From Candidatus Zixiibacteriota bacterium (lineage in GTDB: Bacteria; Zixibacteria; MSB-5A5; GN15; JAAZOE01): a stretch of DNA of 64,000 nt. A program made the position numbers and the translations under genes. The DNA lies in the NCBI GenBank assembly GCA_036480375.1, contig JAZGGI010000050.1, positions 55,941 to 119,940 on the forward strand, in the 5' to 3' direction. A model generated the notes under the pieces. The model was not told the origin of the DNA. It saw only the letters and a list, made by a program, of their open reading frames with translations, and ran no database searches. Shown piece after piece: positions 41,341 to 49,867 of the stretch. Numbering within the stretch: position 1 is the stretch's first letter; every line of letters begins with the position of its first letter.

Positions 41341-43854
41341 ATGGGAGAGGATAAATCAAAAAAAACAAAAGGCCGGGGATGTCTGTCCAAATTAATAATA
41401 TTTTTGCTTCTTGTTATTCTCATCCTTTTTCTGGCCGGAGAATTTCTTTTCCCCGAGGAAACCGTCAGAAAAGAAATTGTCGATCGAGCGTCCACCGCTC
41501 TCAACCGCCAGGTTGAACTTGATAATGTCTCTTTCTCGTTATTTCCCTGGCCGAGCCTTAAGCTGGGCGGATTAAGAATTTACAACCCGGAAAATTTCCC
41601 CGGCGCCGAATTCATATCCATCGATGAATTGGAGTGCGGCCTTAAAATCCTGCCTCTTTTTCAAAAAAGGCTGGAGTTTACCGAAATCACTCTCGAACAT
41701 CCCGTCATCCGCCTCCGTAAAGCGGCTGATGGTCGCGTCAATTACCGCTTTGACATCGATACCGGGGAAGAGCCGATCTCGACGCCGATGGGCGACAAGA
41801 CCAAATTGAAATCCGAAGAAGCCGCCATGATGACGTTCGCGTTTGACTGGGCTGAAATTAATCACGGCGACATTACTTTTCAGGATGATTCGGCCAACAC
41901 TAAAACATCGCTGAATAATATCAATCTCGAAACCAGGCTGAATCTTGAAGGCGACGGCAAAAAAGGCCGCTCCATCGGAACCCTGACGATTCCCTCAATC
42001 GCTTCCGATATAATTCCCGAAGGCGTTCCGCTCAACATGGAGTTTACATATAACGCCGATATTGATTTTCAAAATGGCGATCTGGCGCTTCAGGAATCAA
42101 GATTGACATTGAACGGCATCCCTTTTGATATTGAGGCGACCGTGCGCAATATGTTTGATCCGATTTCGATCTTTGCCCGTATCAAAGCAGATAATGTTTC
42201 CATCGATCCTCTGATAAAATACCTGCCCTCGTCGGAAAATTTCGATAAGGATATGCTGCGTATTAACGGCAGACTGTCCGGCGACGTCGAATCCCGCATC
42301 GAATTAAAAACCAAACGCAGTCCCTATTTCAGCGGACAATTCAAATTTAACGATTTAACCGTTGGTTACGGCAATATTGCCGGACGGGCGCATTTCAAAA
42401 CCCTGACACTTGACTTCGATTCTGATTCAATCTCGTTTTATTCGGCGGGAGGAACTCTTTCGGATAATCCCTGCGACATCTCAGGAAAAGTAAAAAACTG
42501 GGACGATATTATTTACGAATTGGCCGTCAAGGGTAAATATAATCTGGTCGGCCTTCAACCGTTTTTAGATGAAAAATTAAACCATGAATTGATCGGCACG
42601 GCTGATCTGGATATAAAAGCGGCGGGCAAAAAATCGGATTGGATAAACACCAATTTTCTCGGAACCGCCCAAATCGAGAATCTATATTATAACAATGACA
42701 GCCTGACGTCGCCTCTCGAAAAACTCAACATGAAACTCACTTTTGGCAGGAAAAATGTCACCGTTGATACTCTATATGCCGAATACCCGGGTGCGTCGGT
42801 CTCTTTGACCGGAACTTTGAAAAACGGTTTCGCTCATTTGATTGAGCCGAGAAAAGGCCACAAAAAACCTTATCTCGATTACGAACTTTACTCGCCGCTT
42901 ATTAACTATGACATTCTTGTGCCGGAAGAAGAAGCCTCACCCGCGGTTTCTCAATCGCCGGATGAAGGATCGTCATCTTCGGGACAATCAACCGTATCAC
43001 CTTCGGATCAGCAGGCTATATCAGCGTCCGCTCCAATTTTCCTCCCCGATATCAGCGCGTCGGGCAAAACCAATATTGACCGGTTTATTTTTCGGGAAAT
43101 GGAATTTTCAAATATATCCGGAGACGTCGAATACGACGAGGGGCTGATTACTTTCACAAATACCGCCGGGAATATATATTCAGGAAATATCAAGGCTTCC
43201 GGAACGGTTGATATCACCGATATGTATCAGCCGCTGATTACCTCCGAATTTACAGCCGAGGCAGTCGAAACCAACGAATTTTTATCTCAATTTACCAAAA
43301 TCAAAAATCATCTCTTCGGCAAGGTCAATGCCAAAGGGCAGATCGCCGGTCGGGGCAGTGAACCCCAGGATTTTATCAAATCGCTAAACGCGCAGGCCAA
43401 TGCCAATATCAAGGATGGGAAAATTATCAACTTCCCCGTTATAAACAAACTGGCCGAAAAAACCGGATTCAAAACATTTGAGGAGGAATCTATCCGCAAT
43501 TTGACGACCGATCTGGTTATCCGTGACGGCAAAATGCTTCTCGATGATATGAAGCTGTTTAGTCGGATTGGCGATTGGGACATCAACGGCACCATCGCGG
43601 TCGATAACTATGATATGGATATGCAGGTCAGCCTCTATCTTTCGGAGCAATACTCAGGGAAAGCCAACCTCCTCGGCGATCTCCTGCGCGATGAGAACGG
43701 CCGAATCCGCGTCAATTTCAATCTGGGCGGAACTTATCTCAACCCAACCCTGTCTAAATTCTCGACCGACCAAAACGTTGTCAAAAAGAAAGTTGAGGAC
43801 AAGCTCAAAAAAGGAGTTAAAGACCTTTTCAATAATCTGATTAAGAAAAAGTAA
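41341..43854 (+). CDS. AsmA family envelope protein
   Basis: The protein has 837 residues. A basic N-terminus and one membrane helix (about 15-37, LIIFLLLVILILFLAGEFLF) precede the AsmA N-terminal domain (LNRQVELDNVSFSLFPWPSL, about 52-72, then FLEITLEHPVIRLRK-like strands near 108). A long beta-strand region with a Ser/Pro/Gln-rich linker at about 530-560 leads to the AsmA C-terminal domain (about 620-810). AsmA-like proteins are bridge-like lipid or envelope-assembly factors related to TamB (established in E. coli). This is the second bridge-type protein in the window. It ends in a lysine-rich tail. Confidence 0.85.
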   Translation: MGEDKSKKTKGRGCLSKLIIFLLLVILILFLAGEFLFPEETVRKEIVDRASTALNRQVELDNVSFSLFPWPSLKLGGLRIYNPENFPGAEFISIDELECGLKILPLFQKRLEFTEITLEHPVIRLRKAADGRVNYRFDIDTGEEPISTPMGDKTKLKSEEAAMMTFAFDWAEINHGDITFQDDSANTKTSLNNINLETRLNLEGDGKKGRSIGTLTIPSIASDIIPEGVPLNMEFTYNADIDFQNGDLALQESRLTLNGIPFDIEATVRNMFDPISIFARIKADNVSIDPLIKYLPSSENFDKDMLRINGRLSGDVESRIELKTKRSPYFSGQFKFNDLTVGYGNIAGRAHFKTLTLDFDSDSISFYSAGGTLSDNPCDISGKVKNWDDIIYELAVKGKYNLVGLQPFLDEKLNHELIGTADLDIKAAGKKSDWINTNFLGTAQIENLYYNNDSLTSPLEKLNMKLTFGRKNVTVDTLYAEYPGASVSLTGTLKNGFAHLIEPRKGHKKPYLDYELYSPLINYDILVPEEEASPAVSQSPDEGSSSSGQSTVSPSDQQAISASAPIFLPDISASGKTNIDRFIFREMEFSNISGDVEYDEGLITFTNTAGNIYSGNIKASGTVDITDMYQPLITSEFTAEAVETNEFLSQFTKIKNHLFGKVNAKGQIAGRGSEPQDFIKSLNAQANANIKDGKIINFPVINKLAEKTGFKTFEEESIRNLTTDLVIRDGKMLLDDMKLFSRIGDWDINGTIAVDNYDMDMQVSLYLSEQYSGKANLLGDLLRDENGRIRVNFNLGGTYLNPTLSKFSTDQNVVKKKVEDKLKKGVKDLFNNLIKKK

Positions 43855-43899
43855 GAGATAAATATTTACGCCGGAAATCCGAATAATCGTATAACGACT

Positions 43900-44463
43900 A
43901 TGATACTCAAAAGAATTATAGAGGATATCCGGGCGATAAGCCGTAACGATCCGGCTTCAAGAAATATTGAATTTCTTCTTTATCCCGGTTTTCACGCGAT
44001 ATTTTTTCATCGCATTATTCATGTCCTGTATAATCTCAAGATCCCTTTCATTCCCCGAATGCTTTCTCAAATAAGCCGCTTTATGACCGGTGTCGAAATT
44101 CATCCCGGCGCGACCATCGGCAGCGGGCTTTTTATCGATCACGGAGCTGGGGTAGTTATCGGCGAAACGGCCGAGATTGGGGATCATTGCGTTCTCTTTC
44201 ACAATGTCACGTTAGGGGGGACCGGTAAGCATGTCGGCAAGCGGCATCCGACCGTCGGCAATAATGTTTTCATCGGGACCGGAGCTACGATTTTGGGACC
44301 ACTGACTATCGGAAACAACGTCAGCATCGGCGCCAATTGCTTTTTGTACATGGTTGATATTCCCGACAACTGTACCGTCGTCGGCACGCCCGGAGTCATC
44401 GTCCGTAAGGATGGTCAAAAAGTCCACCTCAAACCCCAACCGACCGAATATTCCGATAATTGA
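43900..44463 (+). CDS. cysE: Serine O-acetyltransferase (short CysE/EpsC form)
   Basis: The protein has 187 residues and carries out the first step of cysteine synthesis, acetyl-CoA plus serine to O-acetylserine. The helical N-terminus [20 protein letters not shown] is followed by left-handed beta-helix hexapeptides: [20 protein letters not shown] with the catalytic Asp-His pair (IDHG), then [17 protein letters not shown] and [20 protein letters not shown]. It lacks the extra N-terminal helices of E. coli CysE, like Gram-positive EpsC forms. No cysK is adjacent. The gene is 45 bases after the AsmA-like gene. Confidence 0.93.
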   Translation: MILKRIIEDIRAISRNDPASRNIEFLLYPGFHAIFFHRIIHVLYNLKIPFIPRMLSQISRFMTGVEIHPGATIGSGLFIDHGAGVVIGETAEIGDHCVLFHNVTLGGTGKHVGKRHPTVGNNVFIGTGATILGPLTIGNNVSIGANCFLYMVDIPDNCTVVGTPGVIVRKDGQKVHLKPQPTEYSDN

Positions 44464-44558
44464 AAAAAGGCGTACCGGTTTCATAGCCCCAATCTCCAAA
44501 TACCAAAAATTCTGAGATAAGGCCAAATTATTAATATTCTCTTCGCGATAATCATACA

Positions 44559-44601
44559 AACACAAATTTGTGTTGACATAATATAAATAATATAGTAAGT
44601 T
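44559..44601 (+). promoter_or_regulatory. Promoter overlapped by a perfect 16-bp palindrome
   Basis: AACACAAA/TTTGTGTT (44559-44574) is a perfect palindrome. It overlaps TTGACA at 44573-44578; 17 bases later is a weak TAAGTT, while TTGTGT (44568-44573) has TATAGT 17 bases on. In either register the palindrome covers the -35 box, the position of a repressor site. The downstream gene starts at 44718, leaving a leader of about 115 bases. Confidence 0.6.
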
Positions 44602-44717
44602 AGCGATGTTGCGCTTTTGAACAACTAACAAAAATTCTCAATAATGGTCCCGTGGTCAGGGTATTCCGTTTATCTCCATCAAATCCGGGGCCACCTGAAA
44701 GAAGGGGAGTATTTATC

Positions 44718-45644
44718 ATGAAACACAATACGCATATCTACATCGCTCGCAAAGCCATGGAGTTTCTCTATGATTCTCTGGCCAAAGTAAAAACGCCTTC
44801 GGGCAACAACGTAAGCTCCAATAAGAAAAAAGCGTTAAGGCGGCAGGCCAAAGTACTGCAAAGACTACTTTTTTATCATCGCGATCATGTTACCGAAGCA
44901 AGCTGGGCTCCCGATGATATCCTCAAGGATATGGCTCACTACCATACTTTTAAACTATTTACCGACGGCGAATTTGGCGATGCCGCGAATTTCGCCAAGC
45001 AAACGTTCACGGATAACGGCGATAATTACTATCGCGCTTCGGGCAGTGGAGGATTGCCCTTTAAGGTCGATCATCTGGGGAAAATTATAGCCAATTTGAT
45101 TAAGCTGAGAGATCACAACGATAGCTATTCCATGCAGCAGTTGATGTATCTGCTACTGCTTATTTCCCATTATGTGGCCGATGCCAACGTTCCCATGCAC
45201 TGCGATATACGAGACGACAAACCGTCCGATAAAAAGCCAGCGGAGGGGAATTATTATTCCACCAAATGGCATGGGAAAATCGAATCGCTATGGGATAAGG
45301 CGGCCACTCCAGTCGGATTGAGGGAAGGGCTTATCGATATTCAGCGGGCGCAGGATAATACCGAACTGACCGATTACTCCGATTCAATTACATTTGATGT
45401 CGACAATTCCGCTGACGTAAAGAAAATCAAAACCTATGCGGTTCCCCGCAATAAGTTGATGGATTTTATGGTTGAATTATGTATCAAAACAAAGAAGCGG
45501 AGTCTGGTATTATTCCCGCCGGAAAATCCCGATCCCGATAATAACGAAGACTATGAAGCCAAATTGCGAGAATTAACTCCTAAGATATTCGCCGACGCGA
45601 TCGGAAGCGTAATCTCAATCTGGATGTGTATCTGGGCCGAGTGA
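44718..45644 (+). CDS. Zinc phospholipase C / S1-P1 nuclease-fold protein without signal peptide
   Basis: I start at the ATG at 44718, eight bases after AAGGGGAG; an upstream in-frame GTG adds 22 unlikely residues. The 308-residue product has the metal-ligand spacing of bacterial zinc phospholipase C: HYVADANVPMH gives His151, Asp155 and His161 (HX3DX5H), and WHGKIE gives His185 and Glu189 (HX3E). Earlier His residues lie in HNTHIYIARKA and HRDHV. Unlike secreted phospholipases it has no signal peptide, so it should stay inside the cell unless exported otherwise. It would hydrolyse phosphodiesters; lipid and nucleic acid are both possible. The gene has its own promoter with a palindromic operator-like site. 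Confidence 0.72.
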   Translation: MKHNTHIYIARKAMEFLYDSLAKVKTPSGNNVSSNKKKALRRQAKVLQRLLFYHRDHVTEASWAPDDILKDMAHYHTFKLFTDGEFGDAANFAKQTFTDNGDNYYRASGSGGLPFKVDHLGKIIANLIKLRDHNDSYSMQQLMYLLLLISHYVADANVPMHCDIRDDKPSDKKPAEGNYYSTKWHGKIESLWDKAATPVGLREGLIDIQRAQDNTELTDYSDSITFDVDNSADVKKIKTYAVPRNKLMDFMVELCIKTKKRSLVLFPPENPDPDNNEDYEAKLRELTPKIFADAIGSVISIWMCIWAE

Positions 45645-45657
45645 AACAAGATTTATT

Positions 45658-45680
45658 GGCAGGATCGCAGGGATCCTGCC
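45658..45680. repeat. REP-like palindrome, GGCAGGATC family
   Basis: GGCAGGATC-GCAGG-GATCCTGCC, a 9-bp perfect stem. A near-identical copy lies at 46194-46216 and a diverged one at 27000. Here the flank is CTGG rather than CTAC. Confidence 0.7.
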
Positions 45681-45743
45681 CTGGCTGGCTGGGCTGATGA
45701 GTTTGGTGGCATAAACGCAGTTTACGAATATCAGGAGTGTTAG

Positions 45744-46097
45744 ATGCGTATGAATTTCGATGATTTTTGGAATAGGGCTGTAATATTCCTTCAGGAAAAG
45801 ATTAAGGATGGGGGGGGCGAACTCAAAATGTGCAATTGGTCAAAAGATGACAAAATAAGACGGGAGACAATTCCGATGATTAAGGCAAGTGAAAAAGAGA
45901 TCATCTGCCTGACGGAGAAGGGTGAGAACTATAAGGCTACACGCAATGACTTGCAGTATACTTATGGCGTATATGATGATTACAAGAAGGGAGATGTTTT
46001 GAGAGGGCAGATAAGGGAAGAAATCCATACTTCTACATACACTATTTGCACGATTCACTATTTAGAAAAGAATAGAAGTAAGTTGAACCAGAATTAA
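45744..46097 (+). CDS. Small hypothetical protein (117 residues)
   Basis: The product has no signal peptide or membrane helix; it is charged, with FDDFWNRAVIFLQEKIKDGG at the N-terminus and a C-terminal TSTYTICTIHYLEKNRSK. AGGAGTG sits about five bases before the ATG. I recognise no family. It lies between two copies of the same palindromic repeat (45658-45680 and 46194-46216), a position often taken by small mobile or accessory genes. The start could be the second ATG three codons later. Confidence 0.5.
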   Translation: MRMNFDDFWNRAVIFLQEKIKDGGGELKMCNWSKDDKIRRETIPMIKASEKEIICLTEKGENYKATRNDLQYTYGVYDDYKKGDVLRGQIREEIHTSTYTICTIHYLEKNRSKLNQN

Positions 46098-46131
46098 CCA
46101 GGCATCCATATAAATCTGTATATAGAAATCC

Positions 46132-46220
46132 GTAGGGAAAGAGCCCGCAGGGCTCCTGCCAATCGCGCAAAGTGCGATAAAGCAAGGTGTATTGGCAGGA
46201 TCGCGGGGATCCTGCCCTAC
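46132..46220. repeat. Pair of REP-like palindromes with GTAG/CTAC marks
   Basis: GTAG at 46132-46135 precedes GAGCCC-GCA-GGGCTC (46141-46155); then GGCAGGATC-GCGGG-GATCCTGCC (46194-46216) is followed by CTAC. The two hairpins face each other with GTAG marks at the outer ends, resembling a bacterial interspersed mosaic element. Confidence 0.75.
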
Positions 46221-46223
46221 TGT

Positions 46224-47360
46224 CTAAAACAGATTGCCAATGGAATTGAATGAAATTGATAAACCCATGATCCAGGTTAGCTCCGTTTCCTCAATAGCGA
46301 AATTGGCGTCCAGATCGCTCACAGTATCGCCCGCACTATAGCCCTCGGACAACGAATTTTCTCCCGGCAAGTGCAAGGCCAAACTTATTTTTATCAGGTC
46401 GCTTGAAATCGGCCAGCTATATCCCAAAATCCAACTGTTATTGTCCATCTTCTTCAAATCCACAGGCACACCAATCCCCATGAAGAAGTCCGGGAGCAGC
46501 AAACCGGTGAAACTTCCAAAATGTTTTAAATCTCTGCGAGCGGACCAATCAAGCCCGACGGTCAGAAAAACCGTCTCATCGAAATCCTTGCGCTTAATGA
46601 CATTTGACTCAATCTCATAACGTTTCAAATCGGCATCGGAAATCGGTATGAACATACCAATACCAATATTGAATTCACCAAAAAAGGTAACTGGCCGAAG
46701 AACTCGGTAACTGCGGCTCCAGGTCCTCCTTTCATATGTATCCAGATCTCTCCGTACGAAGGTAAGCGCAATACTGGCCGGATGAAATGGAATCTTAAAA
46801 TGCTTAATGCCGATCTCGATTTCTTTTTTATTGCCATCTTCGTTGATATATTCCCTGATAGGGGCTGGCGATTCAAATGAGGTAAGTTGCAGTGAACGTG
46901 TTAATTTCGAAATATCAATCTCCACCGAGGTCAGAAAATCGTCAGCGCTGTCAGTTATCCATATCGCAAATATATCGCGTGCGAACATGCGAATGTCGCC
47001 CGGATCACAGAAACCTTTTTTAAATCGAATGAAAAATGCCTTATGGGTATACTCGTGGATGTATACGATTTGATTGAGTCCTCCGACTGCAAGGAAAATA
47101 ATAAAATGTTCGCCGGAGCCGATTCTTTCCAATGTGGAATCAGGGTAGGCGCGCTTGATTATATCGAGTACCTGCCTTGACATTTCGGTGCGAGGAGCCT
47201 TTGCAAACTCAACCAAAGTGTCATAATCACTTTTCGAAATAGATGCTCCGAATACCCTACCTTCAGATAGCTCGGATGGTATATCGAGGGCATTGCCTAA
47301 TGATGCCAACAAAAGAAGAATTAATGCCGCGCCCGTGATATGAATCGTTCTATAGCTCAT
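46224..47360 (-). CDS. Secreted or outer-membrane protein of unknown function (operon gene 4)
   Basis: The protein has 378 residues. A signal peptide (ITGAALILLLLASLGNALD, cleavage near residue 25) is followed by an N-terminal region with IVYIHEYTHKAFFIRF (about 96-111), then alternating strands (RTWSRSYRVLRPVTFFGEFN, GLDWSARRDLKHFGSF) ending in an Ile/Phe-rich strand ISFNSIGNLF that would suit a barrel or surface beta-domain. HEYTH resembles a zinc HEXXH core but lacks the glutamate in the right place, so I do not call it a metallopeptidase. AGGAG precedes the ATG. Last gene of a four-gene minus-strand operon. No family recognised. Confidence 0.6.
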   Translation of the reverse strand: MSYRTIHITGAALILLLLASLGNALDIPSELSEGRVFGASISKSDYDTLVEFAKAPRTEMSRQVLDIIKRAYPDSTLERIGSGEHFIIFLAVGGLNQIVYIHEYTHKAFFIRFKKGFCDPGDIRMFARDIFAIWITDSADDFLTSVEIDISKLTRSLQLTSFESPAPIREYINEDGNKKEIEIGIKHFKIPFHPASIALTFVRRDLDTYERRTWSRSYRVLRPVTFFGEFNIGIGMFIPISDADLKRYEIESNVIKRKDFDETVFLTVGLDWSARRDLKHFGSFTGLLLPDFFMGIGVPVDLKKMDNNSWILGYSWPISSDLIKISLALHLPGENSLSEGYSAGDTVSDLDANFAIEETELTWIMGLSISFNSIGNLF

Positions 47361-47373
47361 TTTTCCTATCTCC

Positions 47374-48117
47374 TCATTTATCAGTGGGGGATATAATTAC
47401 CTCAATAAATGGCCGGGCAGACCTGTCCGCCAGAGGTATGCCCTTGGTATATCTCCCTCTGAACGAATTGCAGCTAAAATCCAGAACCTCGGTAAAATCA
47501 ATCTCAGGTTCGCACATTTCAAGAATCACACGGCATATTTTTCTTTCCAGTAATGAAATTTCGATGATACCATTGGCAGGATTTGAATCGCCGAAATAAT
47601 AGCTGTCGTTTTTTATTTTTTTGATTTTCCTATAGGTGCAATGTGCCTTGTACTTTTGAGGATTGGCATAAAACATCACCGTATAGAAATGTGGGGTGAG
47701 ATTGAATCTGAATTCCGTCGAGTCCAACAAATCCTTGGTCTGGCTATATACATGGTCGTACTTGGCAAAATAAAATTCAATAGTATAAGATGCCAGCGGT
47801 ATGCTATCGAATGAAACCATTCTTGCTGTTTGAGATTCATTGTATTCCAGCGTACATACCTTTTGTGCATATGGCCTGTTGTTTGTGTACTGCCCCCGAA
47901 ACAGGGAAATAAGAATTGTGGAATCCATAGAAAGCGCCAACAGATTTTCAGGAATTGAGTCTATCTCCACAATAATTTTCAAATCTACAAGAGAATCGGT
48001 ATCGTCACTCTCCAGATCCGGTTGAGCGCAGGGGGTGACCGGTGTGAGCATAATTGGAAGCATTAACAAAATTATGGCACCCGGGTATGTGGATCGTTTT
48101 ATCATTCTATATTTCAT
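47374..48117 (-). CDS. Exported protein of unknown function (operon gene 3)
   Basis: The protein has 247 residues. A hydrophobic N-terminus (AIILLMLPIMLTPVTPC, residues about 14-30) may be a signal peptide, with Cys30 a weak lipoprotein candidate (VTPC is not a good lipobox). The rest is beta-rich and contains four cysteines late in the chain (CTYRK, ERKICRVILEMCEPE, DFSCNS), which may pair. The start overlaps the stop of the pentapeptide-repeat gene by 11 bases; a second ATG at 48105 would remove the overlap. No domain recognised. Confidence 0.55.
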   Translation of the reverse strand: MKYRMIKRSTYPGAIILLMLPIMLTPVTPCAQPDLESDDTDSLVDLKIIVEIDSIPENLLALSMDSTILISLFRGQYTNNRPYAQKVCTLEYNESQTARMVSFDSIPLASYTIEFYFAKYDHVYSQTKDLLDSTEFRFNLTPHFYTVMFYANPQKYKAHCTYRKIKKIKNDSYYFGDSNPANGIIEISLLERKICRVILEMCEPEIDFTEVLDFSCNSFRGRYTKGIPLADRSARPFIEVIISPTDK

Positions 48118-49195
48118 CCATAAGAGTTTTGGTTAATTCAAAGATTGTCGCCTCCCGACCATTCTCTTTGGTGAGTTCACTGAGTAACTCGCAGACGGTT
48201 GAGTCCAGATACGCGTTTTGCCACTGAGCCTTGGATAGATTCTTAAAAATGCCCAATACCTGATGGCTATCATGTTGTCTTAAAAAAAATGTTGCCCCCT
48301 CAAGATTGCACAAATCTAATATGGTACCCTCAAAAGTACAATCGGTCAGCTTGCAGTTGGCCAAATTGCTCTGGCTCAGATCGGCTTGGGAAAAATCGAT
48401 ACCACTCAAATCCTGCCCTTCAAAATCGAGCGCGGCAAGGGGTAATCGGGAAGTCATGGTCCCGATTTTGGCCAGGGCATTTAAGACCGTTCCGTTGAGT
48501 TCTTTCAACTTTCTTTTATTTTTGTCAATGACGCTGACTTTTATAAAATATCTTTCCAGTAGACTTTGAGTGGTCTCATTCGATTGCCAGGTATCAAGGA
48601 TATCTATTATGTAGCACATGAAATGGACATTCTTTCCAAGATTATCCTCCCTTAACTGGCTTATTTCCAGGCCAAGTTTGGAGTTAATTTCATTTCTAGC
48701 GTTGTCGTCCATATACTTCATGGCCGAAATCACGCCTTGAATCAGTTCTGTATCATCATTCTCGTTGGCATCCTCTAAAGCCAATAGGAGAAAGGGCACG
48801 GCCGGTACACCATGTGATGCCATAGAGATTAGTATAGGCTTCCTGTTGGCCGCCGTTGAGTCTGAGTAAAGCTTCGGAACCAATTCGGACAAATGAATAA
48901 TTTTTTGTGATTCAAGAGATTGTCGGTTGATGGTTTCAGGAATCACCGTAGCCCCTAAATAGGTCGCAATCGCTAGTACTGTGGCGATGAGTAAACGGCC
49001 AACGATTGCCAGAATGCCGAGCCAATCTCTCCCTTTTTCTTCAATCTTCTTTCTTAAATCTTCTAATTCGTTTTCATTCTTATCAAGTCTGTGTTCAATT
49101 TCGTGAATTTCCAACCTGCTTGGGCCTTCCTTGGACGGATTGGCGTCAAATTCATTGGCTGAATCGTCAGTGTTTTTATTGTCTTTTTCAGTCAT
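48107..49195 (-). CDS. Membrane protein with coiled coil and pentapeptide repeats (operon gene 2)
   Basis: The protein has 362 residues. Acidic N-terminal tail, a coiled coil (about 28-52, LEIHEIEHRLDKNENELEDL), one membrane helix (about 58-80, LGILAIVGRLLIATVLAIAT), then an alpha-helical region like HEAT or armadillo repeats (about 100-240). Next is a short pentapeptide-repeat stretch (about 255-305; LDFEGQDLSGIDFSQADLSQ, then SNLANCKLTDCTFEG). Pentapeptide repeats form right-handed beta-helices used for protein contacts. The stop and start codons overlap those of both neighbours, so the four genes are co-translated. It is probably the inner-membrane scaffold of the operon product (inference). 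Confidence 0.75.
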   Translation of the reverse strand: MTEKDNKNTDDSANEFDANPSKEGPSRLEIHEIEHRLDKNENELEDLRKKIEEKGRDWLGILAIVGRLLIATVLAIATYLGATVIPETINRQSLESQKIIHLSELVPKLYSDSTAANRKPILISMASHGVPAVPFLLLALEDANENDDTELIQGVISAMKYMDDNARNEINSKLGLEISQLREDNLGKNVHFMCYIIDILDTWQSNETTQSLLERYFIKVSVIDKNKRKLKELNGTVLNALAKIGTMTSRLPLAALDFEGQDLSGIDFSQADLSQSNLANCKLTDCTFEGTILDLCNLEGATFFLRQHDSHQVLGIFKNLSKAQWQNAYLDSTVCELLSELTKENGREATIFELTKTLMDEI

Positions 49196-49499
49196 GGCAT
49201 ATTATCCAGCATTTATTTAATCCACTATCCGCAGATTTGATATTGTATGCCATCTCATTGCGAATAATATTTGTTTGAAGACTGTCGGTGCGGGCTAAAG
49301 CGTCGCGTAACGATTCAGCGTCGATTACCGAGACCGCAATAAGAGCATACGCCCAATAGTATTGTCCCGCCATGACTGAATACCAATGGTCATTACCACC
49401 CTCGTCAACCGGCCACTGTATAAGATTCAGTAAACTCTGTGAATATCCGGTACTGGATAGCACCGAAATTAAGACGAATGCTACAAATATTCGTTTCAT
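49188..49499 (-). CDS. Small secreted protein resembling the start of a C-type lectin-like domain (operon gene 1)
   Basis: The protein has 103 residues. A signal peptide (MKRIFVAFVLISVLSSTGYS) is followed by IQWPVDEGGNDHWYSVM, which resembles the first strand of exported C-type lectin-like domains (typically GGNGHWYEVV), then AGQYYWAYALIAVSVIDAES. A complete lectin domain needs about 130 residues and disulfide cysteines; only two cysteines are present, at the C-terminus (CWIIC). It is thus either a truncated lectin or a different small protein. GGGAGGGGAG precedes the ATG. First gene of the operon, with a consensus promoter upstream. Confidence 0.6.
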   Translation of the reverse strand: MKRIFVAFVLISVLSSTGYSQSLLNLIQWPVDEGGNDHWYSVMAGQYYWAYALIAVSVIDAESLRDALARTDSLQTNIIRNEMAYNIKSADSGLNKCWIICHD

Positions 49500-49573
49500 C
49501 TCCCCTCCCAGATTTGGATTATATTTTCCCGCTCGATATTTATATCTGAATGATGCTGTATGAGCGCAGAAGA

Positions 49574-49602
49574 AATATAGGAAATATATATTAGATTGTC
49601 AA
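49574..49602 (-). promoter_or_regulatory. Consensus promoter of the unknown four-gene operon
   Basis: On the minus strand TTGACA (49597-49602), 17 bases, TATATT (49574-49579), about 75 bases ahead of the ATG at 49499. Confidence 0.65.
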
Positions 49603-49867
49603 TATCTTCAAGGAAGATATTAATGTTAGAGTGACACTATATGTCACTCTGATGCGATTTCGGGGATGTATGTCGCCAGACAATTCGGGCAGTATATATT
49701 TAAATCCAAGACATTGTTTGTTTGAAGGCAATCAGAAACCGTCGAAGGGTCGGCCACAATTTTCAATGACCCAGATATAATCCCAAAGAAAATATAGGGG
49801 CGTTCTGTGTGAATAAAAAAAGGCCGATCAACATCGGCCTTTTTTATTTTTGTATGGTCAAATCAAT
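49603..49867. other. Intergenic region ending in a terminator
   Basis: Between the operon promoter and the end of the C1A-like gene lie about 265 bases with no coding frame that I can support. The only clear structure is the terminator at 49815-49845. Confidence 0.6.
49815..49845 (-). terminator. Rho-independent terminator after the C1A-like gene (bidirectional shape)
   Basis: The stem AGGCCGAT / ATCGGCCT with loop CAAC is flanked by A-runs and T-runs on both sides, so it can act on either strand. It lies 23 bases past the stop of the gene ending at 49868. Confidence 0.85.

Noticed and set aside
47055..47070. HEYTH segment as a zinc metallopeptidase motif in the last gene of the unknown operon
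   Set aside because: HEXXH requires His at the fifth position after His-Glu with two residues between; HEYTH fits the letters, but no third ligand or surrounding gluzincin/metzincin pattern is seen, so I did not call a peptidase.
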